Below are positions 1 to 8,160 of a stretch of DNA of 64,000 bases, one piece after another (within the stretch, counting starts at the first letter, position 1; each line of letters opens with the position of its first letter). Location of the stretch: assembly GCF_003751805.1 (NCBI RefSeq), contig NZ_RKHQ01000001.1, forward strand, positions 310,001 to 374,000, written 5' to 3'. The notes under the pieces are model-generated. The model saw only the letters and a program-made list of their open reading frames with translations. It made no database searches and had not been told where the DNA came from. The position numbers and the translations under genes were made by a program. This DNA comes from Salana multivorans. Lineage in GTDB: Bacteria > Actinomycetota > Actinomycetes > Actinomycetales > Beutenbergiaceae.

Positions 1-563
1 TCGCGATGCAGTATGGAACGACCGCTATCCGATTGCGGGCACTCCGCGAGATCCTCCACGGCCCGCACACTCTTCATGAGGGCATCGGCACCGTCATCGC
101 CGACATACGCGCGGAGGCCGCAACGTACGCGGACATGGTGCGCCACGATCCCGCCGATCTCCCAAGTCCTTCGATCGAGGGCACCACCCTCGGTGCCGCG
201 ACGACGATGGAGGGCGAGCCACGGGGACTCGGTTTCATTGCCTTCGCCGCCAGGACACTCGTCCGCTCGCTGCTGACGCCGGCCCGGGCTGCGAAGGGCA
301 CTTCGCCCCAGGCGAGCTTCGCCCATCGGTACGGCGAGTGGTGGCGTACGCCGCACTTCGACTCCGTCCTCGTGCCCACTGCCGACAACCAGGCCTACTT
401 CTGGTTGCGTCGCAGCCGTAAGCTCATGATCAGGCAGCTGGTGGAGGCGGCTCGTCTCAGCCTCGAGCTGCGGCGTCGGTGGCCGGAGCTGCAGGCCGAG
501 TACCGAGCAGCAGAGGGCGGGCTGACGAGCGAGACGACCTGGCGCCGGACGATCGGGCTCTGA
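1..563 (+). CDS. Galactofuranosyltransferase GlfT2-like, C-terminal part (5' end outside window)
   Basis: The frame is open to the left edge, so only about the last 187 codons are present and the ATG at 6 is probably internal. The visible part carries no catalytic motif. Its layout resembles the C-terminal region of GlfT2-type galactofuranosyltransferases: YGTTAIRLRALR, then LHGPHTLHEGIG, a Pro/basic stretch, HFDSVLVPTAD, and a final WPELQAEYR followed by LTSETTW. GlfT2 enzymes polymerise galactofuranose from UDP-Galf at the inner membrane face. A UDP-galactopyranose mutase gene 9 kb downstream supports a Galf role. The family call comes from remembered similarity of the C-terminus alone; the missing catalytic half would settle it. 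Confidence 0.6.
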   Translation, partial: AMQYGTTAIRLRALREILHGPHTLHEGIGTVIADIRAEAATYADMVRHDPADLPSPSIEGTTLGAATTMEGEPRGLGFIAFAARTLVRSLLTPARAAKGTSPQASFAHRYGEWWRTPHFDSVLVPTADNQAYFWLRRSRKLMIRQLVEAARLSLELRRRWPELQAEYRAAEGGLTSETTWRRTIGL

Positions 564-703
564 CCCGAAGTCTCATCACGGTCCTTCCGACGAGCATCGG
601 CGGAGGGAACACGCGGCCAGAACACCACCGGATCGCCGTCGCCCGTTCACGCTCCCGACTCGTGGTGGTCACGACCGAATGCTAGCCAACGCCGAGGTGT
701 CGA

Positions 704-709
704 TAGACT
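704..709 (+). promoter_or_regulatory. Candidate -10 element for the first LicD-methyltransferase cassette
   Basis: TAGACT lies about 34 bases upstream of the ATG at 744, in the 180-base gap after the GlfT2-like gene. It fits the actinobacterial TANNNT pattern and would give a short leader containing an AAGGAG at about 728. No clear -35 was found. Confidence 0.3.
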
Positions 710-743
710 GATCCGATCGCACACCAAGGAGCCGCGCTTCCCC

Positions 744-2327
744 ATGCCTCAGAGTCTGGACGTCACAGTCGAGCGAGTCGTCGTCGATACGACGTGCCTG
801 CGGGGTCGCGCATCGGTCGACGTCATGATCAACGGACATCGAACATGGTCGATCGACCTCGTGAGCTCCGAGGGGTACGCCGATGGATGCTGGACGTGGC
901 CGGCGCCACTGAGGCCCTATCTCGACGGCGTCGCTCAGATCGAGCTGCGCGACTCGGCCACTGGCGAGCTCCTCGCGTCCGCAGACGTGGCTCTCGGCAC
1001 AAGCAGCGACCCGATCGAGGTGCTCGACTCCGGTAACCGGCACCTGGCGATCAACAAGTGGGGACGCCTCGGCAAGTCGTTCGAGGGCAGCGAGAACACG
1101 CTCCGGACTCGGGTGCTGGACCGACTGGACGAGCTCGTCGCCTTCTGCGAGGCACGTGACCTGAGCCCGTTCGTCGTCGGGGGGACGCTGCTCGGCGCCG
1201 TCCGCGAGGGGAAGATCCTCGGGCACGACGACGACGCGGATCTCGCCTACCTCTCACACCACACCCACCCGAGCGATCTCGCACTCGAGAGCTTCGCGAT
1301 CGAGCGCGAGCTGGTCGCTATGGGCATTGAGGTCGTCCGCCATTCGGCCGCGCATCTTCAGCTGACGTGGCGCCACGAGGACGGGACGGTCGACGCCTAT
1401 GTCGACCTGTTCACGGCCTTTTTCAAGCCGGAGGGGATCATCAACCAGCCCTTCCACGTGCGCGGCCCGATGGACGAGAGCAGCATGCTGCCGTTCTCCG
1501 CGGTCACGCTGGAGGGGCGGACCTATCCCGCCCCGGCGGTTCCCGAGGACTGGCTGACCCTGAACTACGACCATAACTGGCGCACACCGCTGCCTGGATA
1601 CGTGCTGCGGACGCCGGGCTCAACGAAGCGGCGGTTCATGTCGTGGTTCGGGTGGTTCAACTTCCTGCGCGACTACTGGGAAGGGCGTTACGGCGACGGC
1701 CCAACTCCGGCCGACCACGACGTACGCGCAGCTGATCGGCTCCACTGCGTCATCCCGCCGGGAGCTCCGGTCCTCGATATAGGTTGTGGCTCCGGGGCGA
1801 ACGCGGTCCACCTCGCGGACCTGGGCCACCCGACCGTGGCCGTCGACTACTCTCCCGCCGCACTGCAACGAGCGACGGCCCTCGCCCGCGAGCGTGGCGT
1901 CGAGGTCGACTGGCGACGTCTCAACCTGGCCGAACATCGCAATACAGCGGAACTGTCGCTGCTGATCCGGGAGACGGCTGAGCCACGACACGTCCTGGTC
2001 AGCCATCTTCTGGAGCGCACTGGGAGCCACCTGCGCCGAACAGTGCTCCGTCTTCTGCAGACCTATGTGCGTTCCGGATCCCAGGTGGTGGTCGCTCTCG
2101 ACACGCAGATCGGCCCCGACTTCGACCGGACCGAGGCGGTGACGTGGCACCTGGAAGTCGGTGCGCTCAAGAAGGAGCTCGCGGACCTGGGCCTCACTGT
2201 CAGTGGCATCCGTCCGCTGCGCGAGACACCCAGAGATCGCGCTCGCGGAACCGTCATGTTTGAGGTGGTCCCGATGACGAGCCGACAGCCGGCCAACCCT
2301 CACCTCCCGAAGGAGACGGCACGATGA
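744..2327 (+). CDS. LicD-type phosphotransferase fused to SAM-dependent methyltransferase (cassette 1)
   Basis: This 527-residue protein has two catalytic modules. Residues 1-110 are a beta-rich N-terminal region. Residues 110-300 are a LicD/fukutin-type nucleotidyltransferase fold: VGGTLLGAVREG at 145-156, the acidic cluster HDDDADL at 161-167, and DAYVDLF at 217-223. Residues 335-520 are a class I methyltransferase with motif I DIGCGSG at 345-351 and an acidic AVDYS strand end. LicD-family enzymes move phosphocholine or alditol phosphate from a CDP-linked donor onto glycans. The methyltransferase may methylate the transferred group or the acceptor sugar, but the substrate is not visible. 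The stop overlaps the next start as ATGA. A paralog with the same domain order lies at 5575. Confidence 0.8.
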   Translation: MPQSLDVTVERVVVDTTCLRGRASVDVMINGHRTWSIDLVSSEGYADGCWTWPAPLRPYLDGVAQIELRDSATGELLASADVALGTSSDPIEVLDSGNRHLAINKWGRLGKSFEGSENTLRTRVLDRLDELVAFCEARDLSPFVVGGTLLGAVREGKILGHDDDADLAYLSHHTHPSDLALESFAIERELVAMGIEVVRHSAAHLQLTWRHEDGTVDAYVDLFTAFFKPEGIINQPFHVRGPMDESSMLPFSAVTLEGRTYPAPAVPEDWLTLNYDHNWRTPLPGYVLRTPGSTKRRFMSWFGWFNFLRDYWEGRYGDGPTPADHDVRAADRLHCVIPPGAPVLDIGCGSGANAVHLADLGHPTVAVDYSPAALQRATALARERGVEVDWRRLNLAEHRNTAELSLLIRETAEPRHVLVSHLLERTGSHLRRTVLRLLQTYVRSGSQVVVALDTQIGPDFDRTEAVTWHLEVGALKKELADLGLTVSGIRPLRETPRDRARGTVMFEVVPMTSRQPANPHLPKETAR

Positions 2328-2614
2328 AGCACTCCATCGTCGAAACGCTGCGCAGCATCTCGCCCCGCGCCCTCGATCGCGCCGTGGAGCTGCGCGGTCA
2401 CCTGCCCGCGAGCCACCAGCGAGTCCGCCGGCTGGAGGAGTCGCTCCAGAACGAGACCGTGTTCATGCTCGTGGAGGCGCTCGCGGAGCTGCGCGCCGAG
2501 GTCGCGGAGCTGCGCGCCGAGCTGAACGAGTGCCGCGGCGACGCGCTGCGGATCGCCGAGCTCACGGACATCGTCGAGCAGCGCCTGAGCGGCACGAACC
2601 CCGAGCAGCCGTGA
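2324..2614 (+). CDS. Small coiled-coil protein of cassette 1
   Basis: A 96-residue soluble protein with no signal peptide or membrane segment. From about residue 34 to 92 it is predicted coiled coil; the clearest part is LAELRAEVAELRAEL, with leucines or valine at heptad spacing. The same heptad is encoded twice by a perfect 20-base direct repeat (2481-2500 and 2502-2521). It overlaps the LicD-methyltransferase stop by 4 bases and the next glycosyltransferase start by 4 bases (GTGA), so translation is probably coupled. A similar small coiled-coil gene follows the second LicD-methyltransferase. I do not recognise a named family. A scaffold or spacer for the fusion enzyme is the most natural guess. 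Confidence 0.7.
   Translation: MKHSIVETLRSISPRALDRAVELRGHLPASHQRVRRLEESLQNETVFMLVEALAELRAEVAELRAELNECRGDALRIAELTDIVEQRLSGTNPEQP
2481..2521 (+). repeat. Heptad-length direct repeat in the coiled-coil gene
   Basis: A 20-base sequence beginning tcgcggagct occurs at 2481-2500 and again at 2502-2521. The 21-base period is exactly seven codons, one coiled-coil heptad. Gain or loss of a unit would keep the frame and change helix length by one heptad. Confidence 0.9.
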
Positions 2615-3585
2615 GTCCCTCCCCCGAGGCCCCGCCGGAGCACGGCTCGGTCGCCGCCGTCGTCGTCACCTTCAACAGGCGTCGGAAGCTGGAGCGGACG
2701 ATCGCGGCGCTGCGCGCCTCCGAGGTGCGACCGGACGCGATCATCGTGGTCAACAACGCGTCGACGGACGACACGGCAGAGCTCCTCGCGTCGATCGCCG
2801 AGGACGGCGACGTGATCGTGCTCGAGCTCCCGGAGAACGTGGGGGGCGCGGGAGGATTCGCGGCCGGTCTCCAGGAGGGGTGGCGGCTCGGGTTCGACTG
2901 GTTCTGGATCATGGACGACGACTGCTACCCGGAGCCGCCAGCGCTTCGACGGCTGCTCGAGGAGCATCGCGCGGTCGAGGCGCACACCGGGGCGCGGGTG
3001 CCCTTCTCCTGCTCGCTCGTGCAGGCCGTCGACGGGGCGCTGTGCGAGATGAACGAGGCCGTCACCACCTGGGACTGGCCGCGACCGCTGCTCGCGGGGT
3101 TCAACGCCGTCCGCGTCCGCGAGTGCACGTTCGTCTCGGTCCTCTTCCCGGCCGACGTCGTCGAGACGATCGGTCTGCCGCTGGTGGAGTACTTCATCTG
3201 GTTCGACGACAAGGAGTACACCAAGCGGGCGACGCGCCGGTTCGGGCCGGGGCTGCAGGTGCTCGACTCGCGCGTCGTGCACGACATGGGCGTCAACCGC
3301 GGCGTCGACTACGGCCGCATCACGGACTCGGACCTGTGGAAGTTCCGCTACGGCGCCCGCAACCAGGCCTCCTACCGCTGGCACCACGAGGGTGAGCCGA
3401 GCTACCAGGAGTACGCGACGCGCGTGCAGGACCGGATGGCGCGGGCCAACCTGCCGGAGCACCTGCAGGAGACCATGCGCGAGGCGCTCGCCGAGGGGAA
3501 GACGTTCAACCCCCAGCCGCGACAGGTCCGTGACCGTCTGCCGTGGGACGAGGCCATCGTCGAGGCCGAGGCCGGACTAGGCTGA
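2611..3585 (+). CDS. Family 2 glycosyltransferase, GlfT1-like subgroup
   Basis: 324 residues if started at GTG 2611, which overlaps the previous stop as GTGA. The upstream in-frame ATG at 2530 would lie inside the coiled-coil gene and is not used. The GT-A fold is clear: VAAVVVTFNRR at the nucleotide-binding start, NNASTDDT near 48-55, ENVGGAGGFAAG, the metal-binding WIMDDDCYPEP at about 99-109, and EYFIWFDDKEY at about 193-203 near the acceptor site. No membrane helix is seen. This MDDD/IWFDD subgroup includes galactofuranosyl- and rhamnosyltransferases of actinobacterial wall galactan. It is closely related to the product of the 4564 gene. Exact sugar and linkage are unknown. Confidence 0.8.
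   Translation: MSPSPEAPPEHGSVAAVVVTFNRRRKLERTIAALRASEVRPDAIIVVNNASTDDTAELLASIAEDGDVIVLELPENVGGAGGFAAGLQEGWRLGFDWFWIMDDDCYPEPPALRRLLEEHRAVEAHTGARVPFSCSLVQAVDGALCEMNEAVTTWDWPRPLLAGFNAVRVRECTFVSVLFPADVVETIGLPLVEYFIWFDDKEYTKRATRRFGPGLQVLDSRVVHDMGVNRGVDYGRITDSDLWKFRYGARNQASYRWHHEGEPSYQEYATRVQDRMARANLPEHLQETMREALAEGKTFNPQPRQVRDRLPWDEAIVEAEAGLG
3578..3583 (+). promoter_or_regulatory. Candidate leaderless -10 element inside the end of the preceding gene
   Basis: TAGGCT ends 6 bases before the GTG at 3590, the spacing of leaderless actinobacterial transcripts. It overlaps the stop region of the upstream glycosyltransferase, so the second glycosyltransferase could be transcribed separately. Confidence 0.3.
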
Positions 3586-3589
3586 CGCC

Positions 3590-4531
3590 GTGCCGGAACC
3601 TCGTGAACGCGTTGCACCCGCCCGACGCCGTGACGCCGAACGCGTCACGATCGTCATGCGCACGAAGGACAGGGCTCCCCTGCTCCGGCGCGCGCTGGAC
3701 GACGTCCTGGCCCAGACCCTCGCGGCCTGGCATCTGGTCGTCGTGAACGACGGGGGGGCCCGGCAGCCGGTCGACGTCCTCCTGACCGAGCGCGAGACGG
3801 CCTTCGACGGGCGCGTCGAGGTCGTCCACGTCGACGGCGGCAGCGGCTCGATGGAGGCCGCCGCGAACCTCGGTGTCGAGCGCGCCCGGGGCGACTTCGT
3901 CGTCGTGCACGACGACGACGACACGTGGGCGCCCACCTTCCTGGAGGAGATGGTCGCCGCGCTGGACGCGGACGAGGAGGCCGTCGCAGCGGCCGCCCGG
4001 ACCGAGATCGTCCACGAGGACTTCGACGGGACGTCGGCGACGGAGATCAGGCGTGAGCCCTTCGTCCCGCCGGGCGAGGTCGTCTCGCTCTTCGACCTGC
4101 TCAGGACCAACCGTGTCGTCCCGATCTCCCTGCTCGTGCGGCGTCGCGTCTACGACGAGATCGGGCTCTACGACCCGGTGCTCAAGGCGGTCGGCGACTG
4201 GGAGTTCAACCTCCGGCTGCTCCAGCACGGGCGGGTCGTCTTCGTGGGGAGCAAGCCGCTCGCGTTCTGGCACCAGCGGCGGCGCGCCGAGGGGACCGCG
4301 TCGAACAGCATCTTCGGCGGCGCCGACCACCATCTGTTCTTCGACCGGCACGTGCGCGACCGCGAGCTGCGCGACTACATCGAGCGCAACGGGATCGGTG
4401 GCCTGCTGTTCCTCGCCGGCTACATCGAGGAGACCGCCAGGTACTACTCGCTCCAGGAGACGGTCCGCCGCGTGCTCCATCGCGTCCGCGACCGAGGGCG
4501 AACGCTCCTGCGCCTCGGCCGTCGTCGATGA
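3590..4531 (+). CDS. Family 2 glycosyltransferase
   Basis: 313 residues starting at GTG. The GT-A catalytic domain spans roughly residues 18-230: VTIVMRTKDRAPLLRRAL, VVVNDGG, GSGSMEAAANLGVERARG, the metal-binding HDDDDTW at 107-113, and a late acidic GDWEFNLRLL that resembles the ED motif providing the catalytic base. No membrane segment is predicted. It differs from its two neighbours, lacking the MDDDCYPEP and IWFDD motifs, so it probably adds a different sugar or side branch. It lies 4 bases after the previous gene, and its stop overlaps an ATG at 4528. The transferred sugar cannot be read from sequence. Confidence 0.8.
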   Translation: MPEPRERVAPARRRDAERVTIVMRTKDRAPLLRRALDDVLAQTLAAWHLVVVNDGGARQPVDVLLTERETAFDGRVEVVHVDGGSGSMEAAANLGVERARGDFVVVHDDDDTWAPTFLEEMVAALDADEEAVAAAARTEIVHEDFDGTSATEIRREPFVPPGEVVSLFDLLRTNRVVPISLLVRRRVYDEIGLYDPVLKAVGDWEFNLRLLQHGRVVFVGSKPLAFWHQRRRAEGTASNSIFGGADHHLFFDRHVRDRELRDYIERNGIGGLLFLAGYIEETARYYSLQETVRRVLHRVRDRGRTLLRLGRRR

Positions 4532-4563
4532 CGTCGCAGCCGCCTACAACGGAAGGTTCCACC

Positions 4564-5472
4564 GTGACCCAGCGAGTCGCCGCCGTCGTCGTGACGTACA
4601 ACCGGCACGACAAGCTCATCACCGTCCTCGACCGGCTACGCTCCCAGACCGCACCACCGGCCTGGGTCGTCGTCGTCGACAACGCGTCGAACGACGGGAC
4701 GAAGGAGTACCTCGCCGGCCTCGCCGAGGACGCGCTCGGGACCTCGGCGCTGGAGATCATCCGGCTGGAGGAGAACACCGGCGGTGCCGGTGGCTTCGCG
4801 ACGGGCATGAAGCGCGCGTACGAGCTCGGGGCCGACCTGTTCTGGCTGATGGACGACGACTGCTACCCGGAGCCCGAGGCGCTGGACAAGCTCGTGGACG
4901 GACACGCCGAGGCCCAGCGCACCATGCCCGGTGGCGTCGCCTTCGCCTGCTCGCTCGTCCTCTACCGCGACGACGAGATCGCCGAGATGAACATCGCCGC
5001 ACCGGACTGGAAGTGGGCGACGCTGTGGGCGAAGGGGCAGCGCTCCGCCCTGGTGCAGACCTGCTCGTTCGTGTCGGCGCTGTACACCCGCGAGACCGTC
5101 GAGCGCATCGGCCTCCCCTTCCGGGAGTACTTCATCTGGTTCGACGACGCCGCCTACGCGCGGCTCGCGAGCGTCGGGGTCGGACCGGGCGTGTGCATCC
5201 TGGACAGCAAGGTCCTCCACGACACCCCCACCAACCTGCCGCCCGACTTCTCGAAGATCGACGAGTCGAACGTCTGGAAGTTCGCCTACGGAGCACGCAA
5301 CGAGGCCTCGTTCCACCTGCACCACGGGTCGCTCCTGGCGTACCTGCGGTTCTGCGCCCGCGTCGAGATCCTCATGCACCGCGGGCGGGTCTCCTGGCGG
5401 CTGCGTCGCCGGATCACCCGGCAGCTGCTCGCGGCCGTCCGGTTCAACCCGGCGGCCGAGCGCGTGGCCTGA
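4564..5472 (+). CDS. Family 2 glycosyltransferase, GlfT1-like subgroup
   Basis: 302 residues from GTG 4564, chosen because GGAAGG at 4551-4556 is a well-spaced ribosome-binding site. An alternative ATG at 4528 overlaps the previous stop (ATGA) but has no such site. Motifs match the 2611 gene: VAAVVVTYNRHDKL, DNASNDGT, ENTGGAGGFATG, FWLMDDDCYPEP and EYFIWFDDAAY. This suggests two related transferases acting in turn on one polymer, for example galactofuranose additions of different linkage. The basic C-terminus (RGRVSWRLRRRITRQ) could rest on the membrane surface. No transmembrane helix is evident. Confidence 0.8.
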   Translation: MTQRVAAVVVTYNRHDKLITVLDRLRSQTAPPAWVVVVDNASNDGTKEYLAGLAEDALGTSALEIIRLEENTGGAGGFATGMKRAYELGADLFWLMDDDCYPEPEALDKLVDGHAEAQRTMPGGVAFACSLVLYRDDEIAEMNIAAPDWKWATLWAKGQRSALVQTCSFVSALYTRETVERIGLPFREYFIWFDDAAYARLASVGVGPGVCILDSKVLHDTPTNLPPDFSKIDESNVWKFAYGARNEASFHLHHGSLLAYLRFCARVEILMHRGRVSWRLRRRITRQLLAAVRFNPAAERVA

Positions 5473-5493
5473 GCACGGACCAGCGAACTCGGC

Positions 5494-5499
5494 TACTGT
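5494..5499 (+). promoter_or_regulatory. Candidate -10 element for the second LicD cassette
   Basis: TACTGT sits in the 102-base gap between the glycosyltransferase and the second LicD-methyltransferase. It would give a leader of about 70 bases ending in a GGAGAG near 5563. This is the longest rightward gap within the cluster between 744 and 7454, so a separate promoter is plausible. Confidence 0.25.
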
Positions 5500-5574
5500 C
5501 GCTGAACGAGGCCCCGACCCACTCGCTGACGAGCTCAGGAAGGCCTCCTCCCCAGCGCGATCGGAGAGAAGACC

Positions 5575-7158
5575 GTGTCCAGCCTCTCCGCCTCCCTGCC
5601 CCGGGTGTCGATCACCGACCGGGGGCTCACGATCGACGGGGACTGCTCGAGCACCGAGGTCGTCGACGTCTGGTTCGAGGGCCACCGCGTCTGGTCGGCG
5701 AGGCTGCCCGACGAGGTCGGAGCCCCGCACCTCCTCCCGTGGCATCCAGCACTCGAACCCCACCTGCGCGGGACCGCGGACGTCACCGTACGCCGATCCT
5801 CCGACGGCGAGCTGCTCGCCGAGGGGACCGTCACGTTCCCCGGCGGAGGTCGGGTGCGTGTCGTGGACCCGGCGGGCCGCTGGCTCCAGGTGAGCAAGTG
5901 GGATCAGCTGGGTGTCTCGTTCGAGGGTCAGGATCCCGAGCTCACGCACCGCCTGCTCACGAGCTCGGACCGTCTGGTCGAGAACCTCCTCCGGTGGGGA
6001 TACCAGCCCTACATCGTGGGCGGAACCCTTCTCGGCGCCCTGCGCAGCGGCGAGCTGTTGCCGTTCGACGACGACGTGGACCTGGCGTGGCTCAGCCCGG
6101 TCTCCGACCCGATCGGTCTCGCGCTCGGCAGCTACCGCATGCAGGACCTGCTGGAGGAGGCGGGGTACTTCGTCGTGCGCCACAGCCAGACCCACATCCA
6201 GGTGACGTTCCTCGGTCCCGACCGACGTGGCGACCACCACGTCGACATCTTCACGGGCTGGCACCGCGACGGCGTCTACTACCAGCCCTTCGCGCTCGCC
6301 GGTGATCTTCCTCCCGAGGCCATCCTCCCGCCGACGACGTTGAGCGTGTCGGGTCACGAGTATCCCGCCCCCGCGCGTCCCGAGGCCTGGCTCGAGTTCG
6401 CGTACGGCCCGCGATGGCTGGTTCCCGATCCGTCGTTCCGGTTCGAGACACCGCGGCACATCCAGCGCTTCTTCCGCATGACGTTCGGGACCTACAACGC
6501 CAATCGCCTCTTCTGGGAGCTGCACTACGGCGCGCGACGAGACCGGGACGAGAGCGAGGACGGTCTCGCGACCGTCGCCGAGCTCTGTCGGATGGCACCG
6601 CGCGGAGCACCCGTCGTCGATCTCGGGTGCGGTGACGGACGCCTGACCGACGCACTCGCGGAGAGCGGCCTCGACGTCGTCGGGGTCGACTACAGCATCG
6701 AGGCGCTCGCGCTCGCTCGAGGTGCCTCGCGCACCGACGCCACGTTCGCCTACCTCAACCTCAACGACGGATACGACGCCGCACGGTTCGTCCGGCGCAT
6801 GCGCGGACGTGGGCCCTGGTGGGTCTTCAGCAGAGAGACCTTGCACACGATCCCGAAGGACGGCAGGATCACCGCCTTCGCGACGATCGCCGGCCTGCTC
6901 GGGCCGCAGACGTGCGCGCTGCTCACGGTGTTCACGGACTTCGCCGAGAACTTCGACCGGCCGGACCCGTCGACGTGGCACATGCGCGAGCAGTGGGTGC
7001 GGGAGGAGGCTGGAGCGGCCGGCCTCAGCGTCGAGGTCACCGGCACGCGCCGTGTCCCGCACGCCTCGGGCCACCGGCTGGAGGCCACGATGATCCTCCG
7101 CCTCTCCTCGGCGGACCTCGATGAGCCCGAGCCGACAAACCTCAGGAGGATGGAGTGA
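5575..7158 (+). CDS. LicD-type phosphotransferase fused to SAM-dependent methyltransferase (cassette 2)
   Basis: 527 residues, the same length as the paralog at 744, starting at GTG 5575 after a GGAGAG site. The LicD module shows IVGGTLLGALRSG at about 147-159, the acidic PFDDDVDLAW at 163-172, and HHVDIFTGW at 221-229. The methyltransferase begins with VVDLGCGDGRLTD at 347-359. Both active-site regions look intact. The two paralogs keep the same order but differ in the first hundred residues and in the acidic motif, so they may use different donors or acceptors. The next small gene starts at or overlapping its stop. Role proposed: phosphate-linked decoration or capping of the wall polymer. 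Confidence 0.8.
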   Translation: MSSLSASLPRVSITDRGLTIDGDCSSTEVVDVWFEGHRVWSARLPDEVGAPHLLPWHPALEPHLRGTADVTVRRSSDGELLAEGTVTFPGGGRVRVVDPAGRWLQVSKWDQLGVSFEGQDPELTHRLLTSSDRLVENLLRWGYQPYIVGGTLLGALRSGELLPFDDDVDLAWLSPVSDPIGLALGSYRMQDLLEEAGYFVVRHSQTHIQVTFLGPDRRGDHHVDIFTGWHRDGVYYQPFALAGDLPPEAILPPTTLSVSGHEYPAPARPEAWLEFAYGPRWLVPDPSFRFETPRHIQRFFRMTFGTYNANRLFWELHYGARRDRDESEDGLATVAELCRMAPRGAPVVDLGCGDGRLTDALAESGLDVVGVDYSIEALALARGASRTDATFAYLNLNDGYDAARFVRRMRGRGPWWVFSRETLHTIPKDGRITAFATIAGLLGPQTCALLTVFTDFAENFDRPDPSTWHMREQWVREEAGAAGLSVEVTGTRRVPHASGHRLEATMILRLSSADLDEPEPTNLRRME

Positions 7159-7454
7159 TGGGTTCGATGAGAGAGCTGCTTCGCCGCATCGCCCGGCGCA
7201 TCGCGCCCGGTCCAGTCGCGGCGCTGGACACCGTGCCGCAGCACGCGCAGGCGCTGGAAGGGCTGGCCGAGGAGATCGTCACGCTCCGGGCCGAGCTCGC
7301 CGCGCTGCGGACGGAGGTCACCGAGCTGTCGGCCTCGCTCGGGCGTCAGCAGGACGACCTCGATCTGCTCCGCCGGGACCAGCGCCGCTACGTCGAGCTG
7401 TACGCGGTGGTCCGCGGGCTCGAGGACGGGTCCGCGGTCACGGCTGGGAGCTGA
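7158..7454 (+). CDS. Small coiled-coil protein of cassette 2
   Basis: 98 residues from ATG 7158, which overlaps the LicD stop by one base (TGATG) and lies 8 bases after AGGAGG at 7144-7149. GTG 7155 is possible but too close to that site. The basic N-terminus (RELLRRIARRIAP) is followed by a coiled coil from about residue 35 to 85, including LRAELAALRTEVTELSASL. It matches the 2324 product in size, position and architecture but not closely in sequence. Its last 17 bases overlap the end of the opposing cytidylyltransferase gene. No named family recognised. Confidence 0.7.
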   Translation: MGSMRELLRRIARRIAPGPVAALDTVPQHAQALEGLAEEIVTLRAELAALRTEVTELSASLGRQQDDLDLLRRDQRRYVELYAVVRGLEDGSAVTAGS

Positions 7455-8160
7455 CGTCCGCCCCGGCGCCGCTGCCGGAGCGACGACGCTGGATCACCTC
7501 GGCCAGGGCCAGGTCGTTGCGCGTCGTGATCTTGATGTTGTCGTCGTCCCCCAGGACGATGCGCACCCGGTGACCGGTGAACTCGGCGACCAGGTCGGCG
7601 TCGTCGCTGACCCGGCGGTACTCGGACCGCAGGGCCGCACGGTACGCGTGCTCCAGCAGGTCGCGCCGGAACACCTGGGGTGTCTGCCCGAGCCACGAGT
7701 GCGCTCGGTCGAGCGAGCCGGTGACGTACTCGTCGTCGTCCACGAGCTTGAGCTGGACGACGGTGGGGATGCCGAGCATGGCGGCACCCTCGGACACCCC
7801 GGCCTCGAGCACCCTCTCGATGTGCTCGGAGCGCACGAAGGGCCGTACCCCGTCGTGCACCAGGACGATGTCTCCGGTGGTCGCCGCCAGCCCGTTCCAC
7901 GCGGAGACGAAACGCTCGGAACCGCCGTCGACGAGCGTCACCGGGAGGCCGGCGTCCTCGACCAGGATCTTCCGGTAGACGCCCCGGAAGTCGGCGTTCA
8001 CCGTGACGACCACCTCGTCGATGAGCGGGTGCACGACCTGCCGGACCGTGCGCTCCAGGACGCTCACACCGTCGATCGGAACCAGCAGCTTGTTGCTGCC
8101 GAACCGGGTCGCCCTCCCGGCACACGTGACGATGGCGGACACGCGGTGCGTGCCGATCAC
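7438..8160 (-). CDS. IspD/TarI-like cytidylyltransferase
   Basis: 240 residues from GTG 8160, which overlaps the upstream SDR stop as GTGA and follows a GGGAGG site. The IspD/TarI fold is clear: VSAIVTCAGRATRFGSNK for CTP binding, VHDGVRPFV, SWLGQTPQVFRRDLL and DDADLVAE. Such enzymes couple CTP to methylerythritol phosphate (IspD) or ribitol phosphate (TarI/Bcs1). Genes for other MEP-pathway steps are absent nearby. The neighbours are a dehydrogenase, glf, LicD enzymes and tagD, which favours a CDP-linked precursor for the wall polymer. Ribitol phosphate is a reasonable guess but not shown. Confidence 0.75.
   Translation of the reverse strand: MIGTHRVSAIVTCAGRATRFGSNKLLVPIDGVSVLERTVRQVVHPLIDEVVVTVNADFRGVYRKILVEDAGLPVTLVDGGSERFVSAWNGLAATTGDIVLVHDGVRPFVRSEHIERVLEAGVSEGAAMLGIPTVVQLKLVDDDEYVTGSLDRAHSWLGQTPQVFRRDLLEHAYRAALRSEYRRVSDDADLVAEFTGHRVRIVLGDDDNIKITTRNDLALAEVIQRRRSGSGAGADVSSQP

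Noticed and set aside
2530-2610. Upstream ATG extension of the first glycosyltransferase
   Set aside because: It would overlap the coiled-coil gene by 85 bases and add basic, non-conserved residues; GTG 2611 gives the usual coupled start.
4636-7074. An 812-codon leftward frame across the glycosyltransferase and LicD genes
   Set aside because: It has low-complexity composition and no motifs, while the rightward strand has two clear enzymes over the same span.
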